64,000 bases of DNA, taken from positions 1,628,001 to 1,692,000 of the forward strand of contig NZ_AOGZ02000014.1 of NCBI RefSeq assembly GCF_000332515.2, in the 5' to 3' direction. Below, one piece after another: positions 9,190 to 19,210 of the stretch; position 1 is the first letter of the stretch; every line of letters starts with the position of its first letter. Under the pieces are notes generated by a model. The model saw nothing but the letters and a program-made list of their open reading frames with translations, was not told the DNA's origin and searched no databases. The DNA comes from Leptospira wolbachii serovar Codice str. CDC. GTDB lineage: Bacteria; Spirochaetota; Leptospiria; Leptospirales; Leptospiraceae. A program made the position numbers and the translations under genes.

Positions 9190-10466
9190 TAGAGGGCTCT
9201 CCTACCTATGTCTTTTCGATAAAAAGTATCCGGTGCTTTAATTTTTGTTAAAAACGAATAACAATCCTGGATGGCATCTTTTAAAGAATTACCAAAGGAA
9301 GTGATTCCGAGAATCCTTCCCCCATTCGCTAAAACTTGGTTCTCTTGTCGTTTGGTTCCTGCGTGGTAAACAACCACATTTCCTTCGTTAGATGGAATTT
9401 CCAAAGGCATACCTTTTGTGGGCGAGTCTGGATATCCTTTTGCTGCAAGAACTACAACAGCGGAAGAACCTTCCTTTAATTTCAAATTTCTTTCAGGAAG
9501 GGTTCCCGTTGCCGATGCATAAAAAATAGGTAATAAATCTTCATCTAACAGGCGAAGGACACACTGCGTTTCTGGATCTCCAAAACGACAATTGAATTCC
9601 ACTACACTCGGAATGCCTTCTTTGGTAATCATAAGCCCAACGTATAAAAGTCCTTTGTAGGGATGGCCTGATGTTCTAAAATCAGCTAACATGGGTTCAA
9701 TGACCTGTTCCTTCACTAAAGAAAGAACAACATCTGTGACAATCGGGGCCGGTGCATAAGCTCCCATTCCCCCGGTATTGGGACCAATGTCTCCATCATA
9801 AGCACGTTTGTGGTCTTGGGCTGCAGGAAGGCACATATACCTTTCTCCATCAGTGATGACAAAAAGGGAGGCTTCTTCTCCTTCTAAAAAAGATTCCAAT
9901 ACTACTTTGTTCCCACTTTCCCCAAACTTCGATTCCAGAAATATTTCATCTAACGCCTGTTTTACTTCTTTTAACTCAAAAGCAACAGTGACCCCTTTTC
10001 CGGCAGCAAGCCCATCTGCCTTTACAACCAAAGGTAAGATTTCTTTCTGGGCATAACTCCAAGCAGATTCATGATCCGTAAAGACTGCAAAGGAAGCTGT
10101 GGGAACTTTGGCACGTTTCATCATTTCTTTTGCAAAATGTTTACTTCCTTCAACTTGAGCACAATAGGCAGAAGGCCCAAAACAAGGGATGTTAATTTCT
10201 GCACACCAATCAGAAAGACCGTTCACTAGTGGATCTTCTGGACCCACGATCACTAGGTTTGTTCCCGATGTTTTGATATATGCGAAAAATTTAGATTTAT
10301 CGGTAATAGAAATCTCTGATGAATCTAAAAGCACGTCTTGCGAAAATCCACCATTGCCTGGAAATACCCGAAGGGATTCCAAAGATTTTGATTTTGAAAT
10401 AGCATCTGCTAACGCGTGTTCTCTTCCGCCACTTCCAATGAGTAAAACTTTAAATTTATGTTCCAA
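9189..10466 (-). CDS. purD: Phosphoribosylamine-glycine ligase
   Basis: GARS, the second step of de novo purine synthesis, joins 5-phosphoribosylamine and glycine using ATP. The 425-aa length is normal. The N-terminal '[13 protein letters not shown]' signature, the ATP-grasp region '[16 protein letters not shown]' and '[12 protein letters not shown]', and '[12 protein letters not shown]' are all present. The start is a TTG at 10466 that lies 11 nt inside valS, so it is translationally coupled. No PurD-type riboswitch or other pur genes are nearby. Confidence 0.96.
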   Translation of the reverse strand: MEHKFKVLLIGSGGREHALADAISKSKSLESLRVFPGNGGFSQDVLLDSSEISITDKSKFFAYIKTSGTNLVIVGPEDPLVNGLSDWCAEINIPCFGPSAYCAQVEGSKHFAKEMMKRAKVPTASFAVFTDHESAWSYAQKEILPLVVKADGLAAGKGVTVAFELKEVKQALDEIFLESKFGESGNKVVLESFLEGEEASLFVITDGERYMCLPAAQDHKRAYDGDIGPNTGGMGAYAPAPIVTDVVLSLVKEQVIEPMLADFRTSGHPYKGLLYVGLMITKEGIPSVVEFNCRFGDPETQCVLRLLDEDLLPIFYASATGTLPERNLKLKEGSSAVVVLAAKGYPDSPTKGMPLEIPSNEGNVVVYHAGTKRQENQVLANGGRILGITSFGNSLKDAIQDCYSFLTKIKAPDTFYRKDIGRRAL

Positions 10467-13140
10467 TTTTTTCTAAAGCCCTTACCGTACTATCTAGTTT
10501 CTCTTTCCAAGTATTATACTTTTCTCTTTCTTTTTCTACGACATCCGGTTTTGCTTTTTCTAAGAAGGCTGGATTGTTGATTTTATTTTCCAACTTTTCC
10601 ATTTCCAATTGGATTTGTTTTTTCTCTTTTTCCAATCGTTGTTTTTCTTTTTCAAAATCAAAAATACCTTCTAATGGAAGAAAAATTTCTCCTATCGAAA
10701 AAGCTCCCACAGAATCCGTATTTTTAGCTTCATACGAATCTATAAATTCGATACTCTCTGCTTTCGATAGTTGGAGGATGGATTTGATTTCTCTTTCCAT
10801 CATCTCTTTTAATTCTTTATGATTACACTTGAGAATCACCTTACATTTTTTCTCAGGTTTGACTCCGAGTTCCGCACGCATATTGCGAATCTTTGTGATG
10901 ATCTCACGAACAAGCTCCATCCGTACCACAGCCGGTGCCGTATCAGATACTCCGTAAGCCTTGGGAAATTCTGTTTTTGCAAGTTCCGTAGTTTCCAGTA
11001 AAGAATGAATTTCTTCTGTGATAAACGGCATAAAAGGATGTAAGAGTCCGAGTGACTTTTTTAATACACTGATGAGGACAAGTCGTGCTTTCTCTTGTGA
11101 CTCTGGACTTACATTTCCATACACACGAGCTTTGGTTAATTCCAAATACCAATCACAAAAAGATCCCCAAACAAAATCATAAATAGAATTGGCCATTTCG
11201 AAAAAAAGATAACCGGAATAGGCTTTTTCATACTTGCTAAGCATCCGATCAAATTCATTCAAAATCCAAAGGTCAGTATCTTCTAAGGTACTTATGTCTG
11301 GTTCTTTGGCTGTGAACTCTTCCGGTAGGTTCATAAAAATAAACCGACTCGAATTCCAAATTTTATTACAGAATGAACGATACCCATCTAACCTAGATTC
11401 GTCGAAAAGTATGTCTTTTCCTTCCGGTAACACAGCGGCGAGAAAAAATCGAAACGAATCCGTTCCGTATTTACTCATCATGTCTAAAGGATCGACTACG
11501 TTTCCAAGTGACTTACTGAACTTCTTTCCATCCTTATCACGAACGAGGCCATGGATGAGAACCTTCTGAAAGGGAACATCATCCATAAATTTCAGACCAT
11601 TCATAATCATCCGCGCTACCCAGAAGAAAATGATATCAAAACCAGTAACTAAAACGGATGTAGGATAATATTTTTTTAGTTCTTCCGAATTTTCAGGCCA
11701 ACCAAAAACCGTGAACGGCCAAAGACCCGAAGAGAACCAAGTATCGAGAACATCTTCATCTTGTTTGATGGTCTCTTTGGTAACAGAAATTCCCTTTTTG
11801 GAAAATAGAGATACTGCTTCTTCAACAGATTCAGCAACCACCATTTCTCCGTTTGGTGCATAATAGGCGGGAATGCGATGTCCCCACCAAAGTTGACGAG
11901 AAATACACCAATCACGAATGTTTTCCATCCATTCAAAGTATGTTTTTTCCCACATCTTTGGTTGGAACTGAACCTTTCCTGATTTTACCACTTCAATGGC
12001 AGGTTTTGCTAATGATTCAATTTTTACAAACCACTGAGTCGATAACAACGGTTCAATGACGGCCCCACCCCTTTGGTTGTGCCCCACACTATGAACGTGG
12101 GTTTCTATTTTTTCAATATAACCATTCGATTCAAGTTCTTCTACAACACGTTTGCGAGCTTCAAACCTATCGAGTCCATTGTATTTGCCAGCTTGTTCAT
12201 TGAGAGTCCCATCTAAATTCATAATATTGATAGGAGTTAATTGCAAACGAAGTCCGGCTTCGTAGTCATTGATATCATGGGCCGGAGTGATTTTTACAAG
12301 CCCCGATCCAAATTCTTTATCCACAAAGGAATCAAATAAAACAGGAATTTCTTTTCCCGCAATTGGCAAATACACAAACTTGCCTTTTAAAGCCGCATAA
12401 CGCGTATCATCTGGATGAGCACAAACCGCCACGTCACCAAACATTGTTTCGGGTCTTGTGGTCGCCACTACGATGTATTCGTCTTTAGTTAGAGTTTTGG
12501 GATCTTTTGTTTTAAACTCAGCTTTGGGATATTTAACATGATAGAGTTTGCCTTGTTTTTCTTTGTACTCTACTTCGATGTCGGAGATAGCAGTTTTGGT
12601 AACCGGACACCAATTGATGATTCGTTCCCCGCGATAAATCAAACCTTCATCATACAAACTGCGAAACACTTTGATGACTGCTTTCGAAAGTCCTTCGTCA
12701 AAGGTAAACCTTTCACGAGACCAGTCGACTGATTCACCGAGTAACCGTTGTTGCTTGGCAATGATTCCGCCAGAATGAGCTTTCCATTCCCAAACTTTCT
12801 CGATAAATCCTTCGCGAGTAAAATCGGTTCTAGACTTTCCTTCTTTAGCTAGTTCACGTTCCACAACTACTTGTGTAGCAATCCCTGCGTGATCCATTCC
12901 TGGAACCCAAACTACATTTTTTCCTTTTTTACGTTCAATGCGAATGATGATGTCTTGGATCGTATGATTGAGTGCATGCCCAATATGTAAGTTCCCTGTG
13001 ACGTTTGGAGGCGGGATGACGATCGAGAATGTTTCTTTGCGAGAGGAGTCAGGAGCAAAGGTTTTTTTTTCTTCCCAGGTTTGTATCCATTTGGGCTCTA
13101 CGGATTCGGGATCGTAACGGTCAGGTAGCTGTGATTTCAT
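10456..13140 (-). CDS. valS: Valine-tRNA ligase
   Basis: Class Ia aminoacyl-tRNA synthetase of 894 aa charging tRNA-Val. It has the HIGH motif as '[10 protein letters not shown]' (about residue 50), the KMSKS loop as 'KKFSKSLGN' (about 540), a CP1 editing domain ('[11 protein letters not shown]') and a C-terminal coiled coil that binds tRNA (about 815-890, rich in Glu/Lys). It is the first gene of the reverse operon and starts at ATG 13140. About 118 bp separate it from the divergent 49-aa ORF. No T-box-like leader was seen. Confidence 0.97.
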   Translation of the reverse strand: MKSQLPDRYDPESVEPKWIQTWEEKKTFAPDSSRKETFSIVIPPPNVTGNLHIGHALNHTIQDIIIRIERKKGKNVVWVPGMDHAGIATQVVVERELAKEGKSRTDFTREGFIEKVWEWKAHSGGIIAKQQRLLGESVDWSRERFTFDEGLSKAVIKVFRSLYDEGLIYRGERIINWCPVTKTAISDIEVEYKEKQGKLYHVKYPKAEFKTKDPKTLTKDEYIVVATTRPETMFGDVAVCAHPDDTRYAALKGKFVYLPIAGKEIPVLFDSFVDKEFGSGLVKITPAHDINDYEAGLRLQLTPINIMNLDGTLNEQAGKYNGLDRFEARKRVVEELESNGYIEKIETHVHSVGHNQRGGAVIEPLLSTQWFVKIESLAKPAIEVVKSGKVQFQPKMWEKTYFEWMENIRDWCISRQLWWGHRIPAYYAPNGEMVVAESVEEAVSLFSKKGISVTKETIKQDEDVLDTWFSSGLWPFTVFGWPENSEELKKYYPTSVLVTGFDIIFFWVARMIMNGLKFMDDVPFQKVLIHGLVRDKDGKKFSKSLGNVVDPLDMMSKYGTDSFRFFLAAVLPEGKDILFDESRLDGYRSFCNKIWNSSRFIFMNLPEEFTAKEPDISTLEDTDLWILNEFDRMLSKYEKAYSGYLFFEMANSIYDFVWGSFCDWYLELTKARVYGNVSPESQEKARLVLISVLKKSLGLLHPFMPFITEEIHSLLETTELAKTEFPKAYGVSDTAPAVVRMELVREIITKIRNMRAELGVKPEKKCKVILKCNHKELKEMMEREIKSILQLSKAESIEFIDSYEAKNTDSVGAFSIGEIFLPLEGIFDFEKEKQRLEKEKKQIQLEMEKLENKINNPAFLEKAKPDVVEKEREKYNTWKEKLDSTVRALEKIGT

Positions 13141-13258
13141 AGGGTCTTTGGATTTCTTGCACTTTACTATGTTTCGTAAAGAGTTTAGGGGTCAAGGATG
13201 AAACAGCAATCATCAGGTTCGCATTGACAGAAAGGGGAGGCAAAAGAATCTGGTTGGC

Positions 13259-13408
13259 ATGAACGCAAAAACAGCAAAAATCCTCGGCAAATATGCAACC
13301 TTCAAAGGTGTTTCAGAAAAACAATTGAAACGCGATTGGTTGTCTCTTTCTCACATCGATAAAGATAAAAAAAGACAAGAAATCCTTAAAGAAATCGCTA
13401 AGAAATAA
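13259..13408 (+). CDS. Small basic protein of unknown function (49 aa)
   Basis: An ATG-initiated 49-codon frame ending in TAA. It is strongly basic and mostly lysine-rich in its C-terminal half ('KDKKRQEILKEIAKK'), with a tryptophan at 27; it is soluble and probably helical. A purine-rich GGGGAGG lies about 18 nt upstream, which is further than ideal. The codon pattern is ordinary for this genome and the frame fills the gap between valS and the thioredoxin-like gene, so I judge it real. It resembles no family I can name. Confidence 0.55.
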   Translation: MNAKTAKILGKYATFKGVSEKQLKRDWLSLSHIDKDKKRQEILKEIAKK

Positions 13409-13438
13409 GACAGGCGGAAGTTTCCTTCCGCACATTTT

Positions 13439-13885
13439 ATGGAACGCAAGTTTCGAATTCTTTTCTTTCTCCTAATCCTTGGATTTTCCCACACCAACCT
13501 TTCTCATTGTTCTAGACAAAGCGACATAATACTTTCCCAATACCAAGAGAGTTTGGCTGAGGCGAAGAACTTAAATCGCAAACTCATCGTCGTTTTTGGT
13601 GCCGATTGGTGTCCCGATTGTCGGGCATTAGATGGGATCTTCAGGGAACCTGAGCTAAAGAGCCTACTCTCTCAAAATTTTCTCATCTTTAAAGTAGATG
13701 TAGGTCGCTTCGATAAAAACTTAAGTCTAAATGATGCACTTGGGAATCCCATCCAAAATGGAATTCCCGCTTTGGTTGTCATTGAGCCAACGGGAAAGAT
13801 TCTCACATCCACCAAAGGAGGAGAATTCTCTAACGCCAGTAAGATGACAAAAGAACAAGTTTTAGAATATTTATATCGACTTTAG
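13439..13885 (+). CDS. Exported thioredoxin-like protein (CPDC)
   Basis: A 148-aa protein with an N-terminal signal segment (residues 5-23) ending in 'NLSHC', a possible but poor spirochaetal lipobox at Cys24. The mature part is a thioredoxin fold with the redox pair Cys58-Pro-Asp-Cys61 in 'GADWCPDCRAL' and the cis-proline loop 'NGIPALVVIE'. It resembles the DUF255/thioredoxin_7 group that acts on periplasmic thiols. The next secreted gene follows 35 bp later and may share the transcript. Redox partner unknown. Confidence 0.82.
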   Translation: MERKFRILFFLLILGFSHTNLSHCSRQSDIILSQYQESLAEAKNLNRKLIVVFGADWCPDCRALDGIFREPELKSLLSQNFLIFKVDVGRFDKNLSLNDALGNPIQNGIPALVVIEPTGKILTSTKGGEFSNASKMTKEQVLEYLYRL

Positions 13886-13920
13886 GAGATGGTTTGTTTT
13901 AAAAAAACCGCTTTAGATCT

Positions 13921-14496
13921 ATGCACCAAAACAACAACCAACTAACAAATAACATGTTCTCATTCAAATTGATAACCTCTTTCCGATCCATCCGATACAC
14001 ACTATTATCCCTAAGCTTCCTTTTGACCTTTTCTCTTTCTGCGGAAGAACAGGCCACACCGACTTTAGTTGTTGGCAACCCACTTCCCGAAATCAATTAC
14101 ACAAACCAGTGGGAAGAACCAAGTCCCATCCCGTCAGAGACCACAAAGGTTTTGTTTATCTCTGATATGGATGCGAGTAAAATCATCCACCCGATCTTAG
14201 AAAAAGAAGGAAAAGGATATTTGGAATCCAAACAAGCGGTAATTGTTTCTGACATCCATAGAATGCCATCACTCATTACAAAATTTGTGGCTTTACCTAA
14301 AATGAAATCGTATCCGTATACGCTTCGTTTGGTGAGAGAAGAAAAAGTAGCAGATTCTTTTCCAAGAACAAAAGGATCTCTTACCCTCATCCAACTAAAA
14401 GAGGGGAAGGTTACGAAGATCCAAATTTCTAACTTGGAATCAGAGATTCGTAGCTTTTTGGAAACCCAAGAAAAACCTTCCAAATCTGGTCGTTAA
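13921..14496 (+). CDS. Secreted hypothetical protein, possibly thioredoxin-fold
   Basis: A protein of 191 aa (from ATG 13921) or 180 aa (from ATG 13954); the shorter form gives a more usual signal peptide ending near 'SLSAEE'. No ribosome-binding site clearly favours either. The mature protein begins with 'VVGNPLPEINYTNQWEEPSPI', like the opening strand of peroxiredoxin/YtfJ-type proteins, and has 'KVLFISDMD', but it contains no cysteine, so it cannot be a thiol oxidoreductase. It probably works in the periplasm. Function unknown; its neighbour is a CPDC thioredoxin-like protein. Confidence 0.6.
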   Translation: MHQNNNQLTNNMFSFKLITSFRSIRYTLLSLSFLLTFSLSAEEQATPTLVVGNPLPEINYTNQWEEPSPIPSETTKVLFISDMDASKIIHPILEKEGKGYLESKQAVIVSDIHRMPSLITKFVALPKMKSYPYTLRLVREEKVADSFPRTKGSLTLIQLKEGKVTKIQISNLESEIRSFLETQEKPSKSGR

Positions 14497-14619
14497 ACAT
14501 TGAATATGTGTCAAATGATCTCTTTTTTTCCTTAGAAATGTAAAATCTACTTGTAACGACGTTCTCTTTTCGCAGAATCTCTCCCTGAACCTCTATCTTT
14601 TGGTTACGAGAGAAATACT

Positions 14620-16038
14620 ATGGCACTTCCTAAAGTTTGTGTAATTGGCGCAGGATCCTCCGGTATAACAGTCATTAAATCATTGAAGGAACATGGGATT
14701 CCCTTTGATTGTTATGAAAAAGGAAGTGATGTGGGTGGGAACTGGCGTTATAAAAACGACAACGGCCTTAGTAATATTTATAAATCTCTGCACATCAATA
14801 CCCATAGAGATCGGATGGAATACCGCGACTATCCGATGCCAACAAACTATCCCGACTACCCAAACCACGAACCCATTCAAAAATACTTTTTATCTTTCGT
14901 AGACCACTTTGGCCTTCGCAAACACATCCAATTCAAAAATGGGATCAAAAAAGCCGAACGAACGGAAGATGGGATTTGGAAAATCACTCCCGAAAAAGGA
15001 CCGACCAAATACTACGACGTGTTAGTTGTAGCCAATGGGCACCACTGGAGTGAACGTTGGCCCGATCCTGCATTTCCTGGAAAATTTTCTGGCCAAATCA
15101 TGCACTCCCACTCCTATGTTGACCCAAAAACACCTGTTAACTGTGAAGGGAAAAACGTCGTGGTCCTCGGAATGGGAAACAGTGCCATGGACATCTCAGT
15201 GGAACTTTCGAGACCCGGTGTAGCGAAAAGAGTATTTTTATCAGCAAGACGAGGTGCATATGTCATTCCGAATTATTTATTTGGAAAACCATTAGATAAA
15301 TTAACAGAATATACACCTCATTGGGTTCCCTTTTTTATCCAACAAACATTGGCTCACCTTCTCATTCGCTTTGGTGTAGGAAAAATGGAAGACTTTGGTT
15401 TACCAAAGCCGGATCACAAGTTTGGATCGGCACACCCCACCATTTCACAAGATTTACTCGTAAGACTTGGTCGTGGCGATATCAAACCAAAACCAGTGAT
15501 CACCGAACTCAAAGGGAAAAAAATTGCCTTTGCTGATGGAACAGAAGAAGAGGCAGATGTTCTCATCTATTGCACCGGATACAATATCAAGTTTCCATTC
15601 TTTGATGAGAATTTTTTATCAGCTCCTAATAACTACATTCCCCTTTTCTATAAAATGATCAAACCCGGAATCAATGATTTGTTTTTTGTGGGTCTCATGC
15701 AACCGTTAGGTGCTATTATGCCACTAGCAGAATGTCAAGGGAAATGGATCGCCCAGTATCTCACTGGAAACTACGTACTGCCTTCTAAAGAAGATATGGA
15801 GAAGGCTATCGAAAAGGACCAAGCGGATATGAAAAAAAGGTATGTGAGTAGCACACGCCATACCATCCAAGTGGATTACGATACCTTCATATACAATATG
15901 AAAGAGGAAATGGCATCTGGCAAAAAAAGATCGGCAAAACTCGGAAACCATTTGCCAATCGAAGCACGGGCGGGATTCCTTTCGGAAGGCCGTCATGAAT
16001 CTTCAAAATCCTCAAAAAAGAATTTGGTCCGCAAGTAA
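14620..16038 (+). CDS. Flavin-containing monooxygenase family protein
   Basis: A 472-aa FAD/NADPH enzyme of the FMO / Baeyer-Villiger group. It has the FAD-binding 'VIGAGSSGI' at the N-terminus, the NADPH-binding 'VLGMGNSAMD' near residue 185, and an exact FMO fingerprint FxGxxxHxxxY as 'FSGQIMHSHSY' (about 157-167). Such enzymes insert oxygen into soft nucleophiles or ketones; the substrate cannot be told here. Its end overlaps the M23 lipoprotein gene by 44 bp. The upstream ~120 bp contains no gene. Confidence 0.88.
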   Translation: MALPKVCVIGAGSSGITVIKSLKEHGIPFDCYEKGSDVGGNWRYKNDNGLSNIYKSLHINTHRDRMEYRDYPMPTNYPDYPNHEPIQKYFLSFVDHFGLRKHIQFKNGIKKAERTEDGIWKITPEKGPTKYYDVLVVANGHHWSERWPDPAFPGKFSGQIMHSHSYVDPKTPVNCEGKNVVVLGMGNSAMDISVELSRPGVAKRVFLSARRGAYVIPNYLFGKPLDKLTEYTPHWVPFFIQQTLAHLLIRFGVGKMEDFGLPKPDHKFGSAHPTISQDLLVRLGRGDIKPKPVITELKGKKIAFADGTEEEADVLIYCTGYNIKFPFFDENFLSAPNNYIPLFYKMIKPGINDLFFVGLMQPLGAIMPLAECQGKWIAQYLTGNYVLPSKEDMEKAIEKDQADMKKRYVSSTRHTIQVDYDTFIYNMKEEMASGKKRSAKLGNHLPIEARAGFLSEGRHESSKSSKKNLVRK

Positions 16039-16762
16039 CCAATTTCTCCGGTTCCTACTTGCAACCTGTCTTTCTCTACTCGGGACAGGTTGTGTCTCCA
16101 AAGGTTATTCCTACCAAGGAAACCCACTCTTCGGATGGATGGAATCCTCCGGCGAAATTCGTGCCACAAATCCCTATCCAATCTTAACTCGTTATCCTTC
16201 CTTTCAAGCCACCGATTTTGAATTTCCTGTTGGGGGAAAGTATGCCGAAGGGTATTATTTGGCGCAAAAATTTGGGGCTGAAAATGGAAAATTTGGGGGC
16301 CGCAAACATCTAGGAGAAGATTGGAATTCCATTACTGGCGGCGATAGTGATTTTGCAGCTCCCGTGTATGCCTTTGGGAACGGAGTGGTTTCAGAGATCG
16401 CTGACTACGGTGGAGGTTGGGGAAAAGTAGTAAGAATTGTCCACCACCACAATGTAGGAAATGGAGACTTTTGGTTTTTAGAAACAGTCTATGCCCACCT
16501 CCACACCATCGATGTGGAACCTGGACAACTAGTGAAAAAAACGGAATGGATTGGAACCATTGGCGATGCGGGAGGAAATTATCCTGCCCACTTACATTTT
16601 GAACTTCGTTCGGCCATTGGAGCATCGTTAGGTGGAGGATATGGCTTAAAAACCGATGGTTTTTTGCCACCCACTCGGTGGCTTATGCAGTATGGGCCCA
16701 AAGACAAATCCTTTTCTGAAGAAAGTTTTCAGTATCTCATCGAAAAGGGCGGAACCCTATGA
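15995..16762 (+). CDS. M23 (LytM-like) peptidase lipoprotein
   Basis: A 255-aa protein with a signal peptide ending in a clear lipobox 'LGTGC' (Cys about 33), so it is probably anchored to a membrane on the periplasmic side. The M23 domain covers about residues 95-220. It has 'HLGEDW' (the H-x3-D zinc site), 'YAHLHTI' and 'AHLHFE' (the H-x-H zinc motif), so the zinc ligands look intact and it may cut peptidoglycan cross-links. The start lies inside the FMO gene in another frame; the signal peptide begins soon after it, which supports the choice. Confidence 0.88.
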   Translation: MNLQNPQKRIWSASNQFLRFLLATCLSLLGTGCVSKGYSYQGNPLFGWMESSGEIRATNPYPILTRYPSFQATDFEFPVGGKYAEGYYLAQKFGAENGKFGGRKHLGEDWNSITGGDSDFAAPVYAFGNGVVSEIADYGGGWGKVVRIVHHHNVGNGDFWFLETVYAHLHTIDVEPGQLVKKTEWIGTIGDAGGNYPAHLHFELRSAIGASLGGGYGLKTDGFLPPTRWLMQYGPKDKSFSEESFQYLIEKGGTL

Positions 16763-16785
16763 CCTATAGTTTTTAATATACGAAT

Positions 16786-17124
16786 TTAGTAACTGCTGAT
16801 GAATCCTAACACTTCGTCTTCTTTCTCAGCATTTGTGTCATAAAAATTACAATGAATTTCATACAAAGGTTCGCTCCCCATTTTCTCGCACTTCAAAGTT
16901 TTCACAAGAAAGTCAACAGAACCTGTCATCGAAATCATTTTTAAGGAAACTTTCAATATAGAAGGCACTTCAATGTCATAAGGATGGTAAAACATGATAC
17001 CTCTAGCACTGATATGCTTTTTAGAATCATAATCCTTTAAATGTTCTAATTGAACTTCGAATGTGGCCGGGATTTCTGTATAATGATTTGGTTTCATAGT
17101 CTTAGTGTATACTGCAACAAACAT
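16786..17124 (-). CDS. Hypothetical protein, PilZ-like
   Basis: A 112-aa soluble protein. The segment 'SARGIMFYHPYDI' followed by alternating hydrophobic strands resembles the core of PilZ domains, but the RxxxR and DxSxxG motifs that bind cyclic-di-GMP are missing. It could be a degenerate PilZ module or an unrelated beta-barrel. An in-frame ATG at 17097 is an alternative start and neither has a good ribosome-binding site. It ends 23 bp from the convergent M23 gene. Confidence 0.5.
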   Translation of the reverse strand: MFVAVYTKTMKPNHYTEIPATFEVQLEHLKDYDSKKHISARGIMFYHPYDIEVPSILKVSLKMISMTGSVDFLVKTLKCEKMGSEPLYEIHCNFYDTNAEKEDEVLGFISSY

Positions 17125-17176
17125 AGGATCATTAAACTCTCATTCAATTACTATTTTATTACGTACGTATAAATCT

Positions 17177-18769
17177 TTATGCAAAAATGATATTAAATCC
17201 TGCAAGAAGGACAATGAGTCCAACTCCCCAGGCTAAAATTCTTGGATCCCAAAATGCATTTGTTTTATCTCTGTCAGAATAAACGAGTCCATGTAAATCC
17301 TTTGTGAGATCCTCAGTTTCTATATAACTCACAACGACCATGGTTAGAAAACAAGCCAGACCAGAGTAAATGGCTCCATAGAAATTAGAAACCATATCCG
17401 ATTTGTAATATAGAATACCTAAAGAATATAAGATAAAATGAACCAACCCGCTTCCTGTTCCGAGTAACATGCCATAGAAGGCACTCCAGCCGGAAGCCCG
17501 CTTCCAAAACATTCCTAACAAAAAAATGGAAATTAAGGGTGCATTAAAAAAAGAAAAGAGTAGTTGGATGTAGTTCATGATGTTCTCAAACTGCATGGCA
17601 ATGTAAGAAGCAAAAATAGCAAAGATTATGGCAAACATAGTGGAACGTTTTCCGATCTTTAAATAATCTTTATCGTCTTTGTTTTTATTGATGTATGTTT
17701 GATAAATATCATAAGTAAAGATAGTATTCATTGCCGTGATGGAACTGGACATACCGGCCATAAAAGCGGCAAGCAGTGCTGTTGTTCCAAGACCTAACAT
17801 TCCAGAGGGATAATAGTTCTTTAATAAGATGATAAAACTTTTATTGTACTCCCCGTTCATCTCTTTAGAAAATTCGGTTAAGGCAATTAACCCAGGAATT
17901 ACTGTTAAAAAAGGTAAAAATAATTTGAACATAGCTCCGATGAGTGGAGTTCTTCTTGCTGCCCGAAAATCTTTTGCCGCCATTGCCCTTTGCACTTCTG
18001 TAAATCCACAAGTCCAATAGGAAAAGGATAAAACAAAACCAAGCCCCACCGTTACACTTAACAAATCCCATCCGAGTTCATTTTGTCCATTGGCAAGTCC
18101 CTGCCACATATGTTTGTGTGAATTGGGAATTTTCTGCATAAGACCATCCCAACCACCTAACTTCGTTAATCCTATAATCACAAGAGGGAATAAACCAAGA
18201 ACAGTTAAAAAAAATTGCATCACCTCGGTGTAAATGGAAGAGCTCAAACCCCCAAAGTATGTATAAATTAAAACGATACAGGCACTAAACAAAATGGAAA
18301 AATGAGGATTCCAACCGAACATAGTTTCAAAAACCAAGGACAAAGAATAGAGATAAATTCCTGAACCCAACGCCAGTGAAAGTAAGGTGATCAATGAATT
18401 GACTAAATGGGCAGGCCTATTGAAACGATAGCGCAGATATTCTGGAACACTCCTAATTTTTGAAGAATAGTAAAAAGGCATCATAAAGATCCCAAGAAAA
18501 ATCATTCCGGGAATGGCACCCAAATAGTAAAAATGAAAGGTCAAAAATCCGTATTCTGCCCCACTCGCACTCATCCCTAACAATTCTAAGGCGGAAATAT
18601 TGGCAGAAATAAAAGCAATTCCCGTAATCCAACTGGGGATCATTCGTCCCGCGAGAAGGAAATCACTCGATTGGTTCATGGATTTCTTAAGTAAGATCCC
18701 AATCACAACCATAAACCCAACAAAGACTAAAAGGATGAGATAATCGATGGGAGAAAGCGTTACGAACAT
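17177..18769 (-). CDS. Sodium:solute symporter (SSF family)
   Basis: A 530-aa integral membrane protein with about 13-14 hydrophobic segments. It carries the SSS hallmarks 'DFLLAGRMIPSWITGIAFI' near residue 35-55 and 'YTYFGGLSSSIYTEVMQ' near 165-185, and the layout is like the SglT/PutP group, which take up sugars, amino acids or related solutes with Na+. The substrate cannot be predicted. It has its own upstream gap and is divergent from the small gene at 18855. Confidence 0.88.
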   Translation of the reverse strand: MFVTLSPIDYLILLVFVGFMVVIGILLKKSMNQSSDFLLAGRMIPSWITGIAFISANISALELLGMSASGAEYGFLTFHFYYLGAIPGMIFLGIFMMPFYYSSKIRSVPEYLRYRFNRPAHLVNSLITLLSLALGSGIYLYSLSLVFETMFGWNPHFSILFSACIVLIYTYFGGLSSSIYTEVMQFFLTVLGLFPLVIIGLTKLGGWDGLMQKIPNSHKHMWQGLANGQNELGWDLLSVTVGLGFVLSFSYWTCGFTEVQRAMAAKDFRAARRTPLIGAMFKLFLPFLTVIPGLIALTEFSKEMNGEYNKSFIILLKNYYPSGMLGLGTTALLAAFMAGMSSSITAMNTIFTYDIYQTYINKNKDDKDYLKIGKRSTMFAIIFAIFASYIAMQFENIMNYIQLLFSFFNAPLISIFLLGMFWKRASGWSAFYGMLLGTGSGLVHFILYSLGILYYKSDMVSNFYGAIYSGLACFLTMVVVSYIETEDLTKDLHGLVYSDRDKTNAFWDPRILAWGVGLIVLLAGFNIIFA

Positions 18770-18854
18770 AGGTCCGTAGAAGATGGGAAAATGAACCTTT
18801 GTAAAGAGGAAATCCCGAATCTCACCTATCTGGAATTATTTTCCTTCAAAATTT

Positions 18855-19091
18855 TTGAAACCAACCGACATTCATGGTAACTCTTTGACCGAAAAAGACT
18901 TTCCGAATTATGTCACATTGATAGATTCGGAACCACCAGGAGGACCTATGTTCTATCTTCTTTTAGCCCTTCTCCATGAAGACTATTCTTCCGGAAGAAT
19001 CGATTTTTCTACCTATTTCGAAAATACTGTTCTCCTTGCACTAGACCACGAACGCATTAAATCCAATCTCGAACAAAGTAAAGCCGCTTAA
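18855..19091 (+). CDS. Small hypothetical protein (78 aa)
   Basis: A 78-aa acidic cytoplasmic protein ('DSEPPGGPMFYLLLALLHEDYSSG'-type core, no signal peptide). TTG at 18855 is the only conventional start in the open frame: the frame closes at a TGA (18792-18794) and no ATG or GTG lies between. A hairpin follows 22 bp after the stop, which supports a separate small transcript. I do not recognise a family. Confidence 0.6.
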   Translation: MKPTDIHGNSLTEKDFPNYVTLIDSEPPGGPMFYLLLALLHEDYSSGRIDFSTYFENTVLLALDHERIKSNLEQSKAA

Positions 19092-19113
19092 ATTCGCTTC
19101 AAACACCAAAAAG

Positions 19114-19132
19114 CCAGGGGTTCCTGCCCTGG
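19114..19132 (+). terminator. Probable terminator of the 78-aa gene
   Basis: CCAGGG (19114-19119) pairs with CCCTGG (19127-19132) around a 7-nt loop, 22 bp past the stop codon and followed by a T-rich but interrupted stretch. It separates the small gene from the acyltransferase operon. Confidence 0.45.
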
Positions 19133-19210
19133 TTCCTTACGGAATTTTCTCCTTGTTCTAGGAAGTCCGATCTGTACGGTAACAGAAAAATCACATCTCA
19201 GGAAGATTAA

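Noticed and set aside
13224..13258. TTGACA (13224-13229) as a -35 element for the 49-aa ORF
   Set aside because: No acceptable -10 hexamer is found at 16-18 bp spacing.
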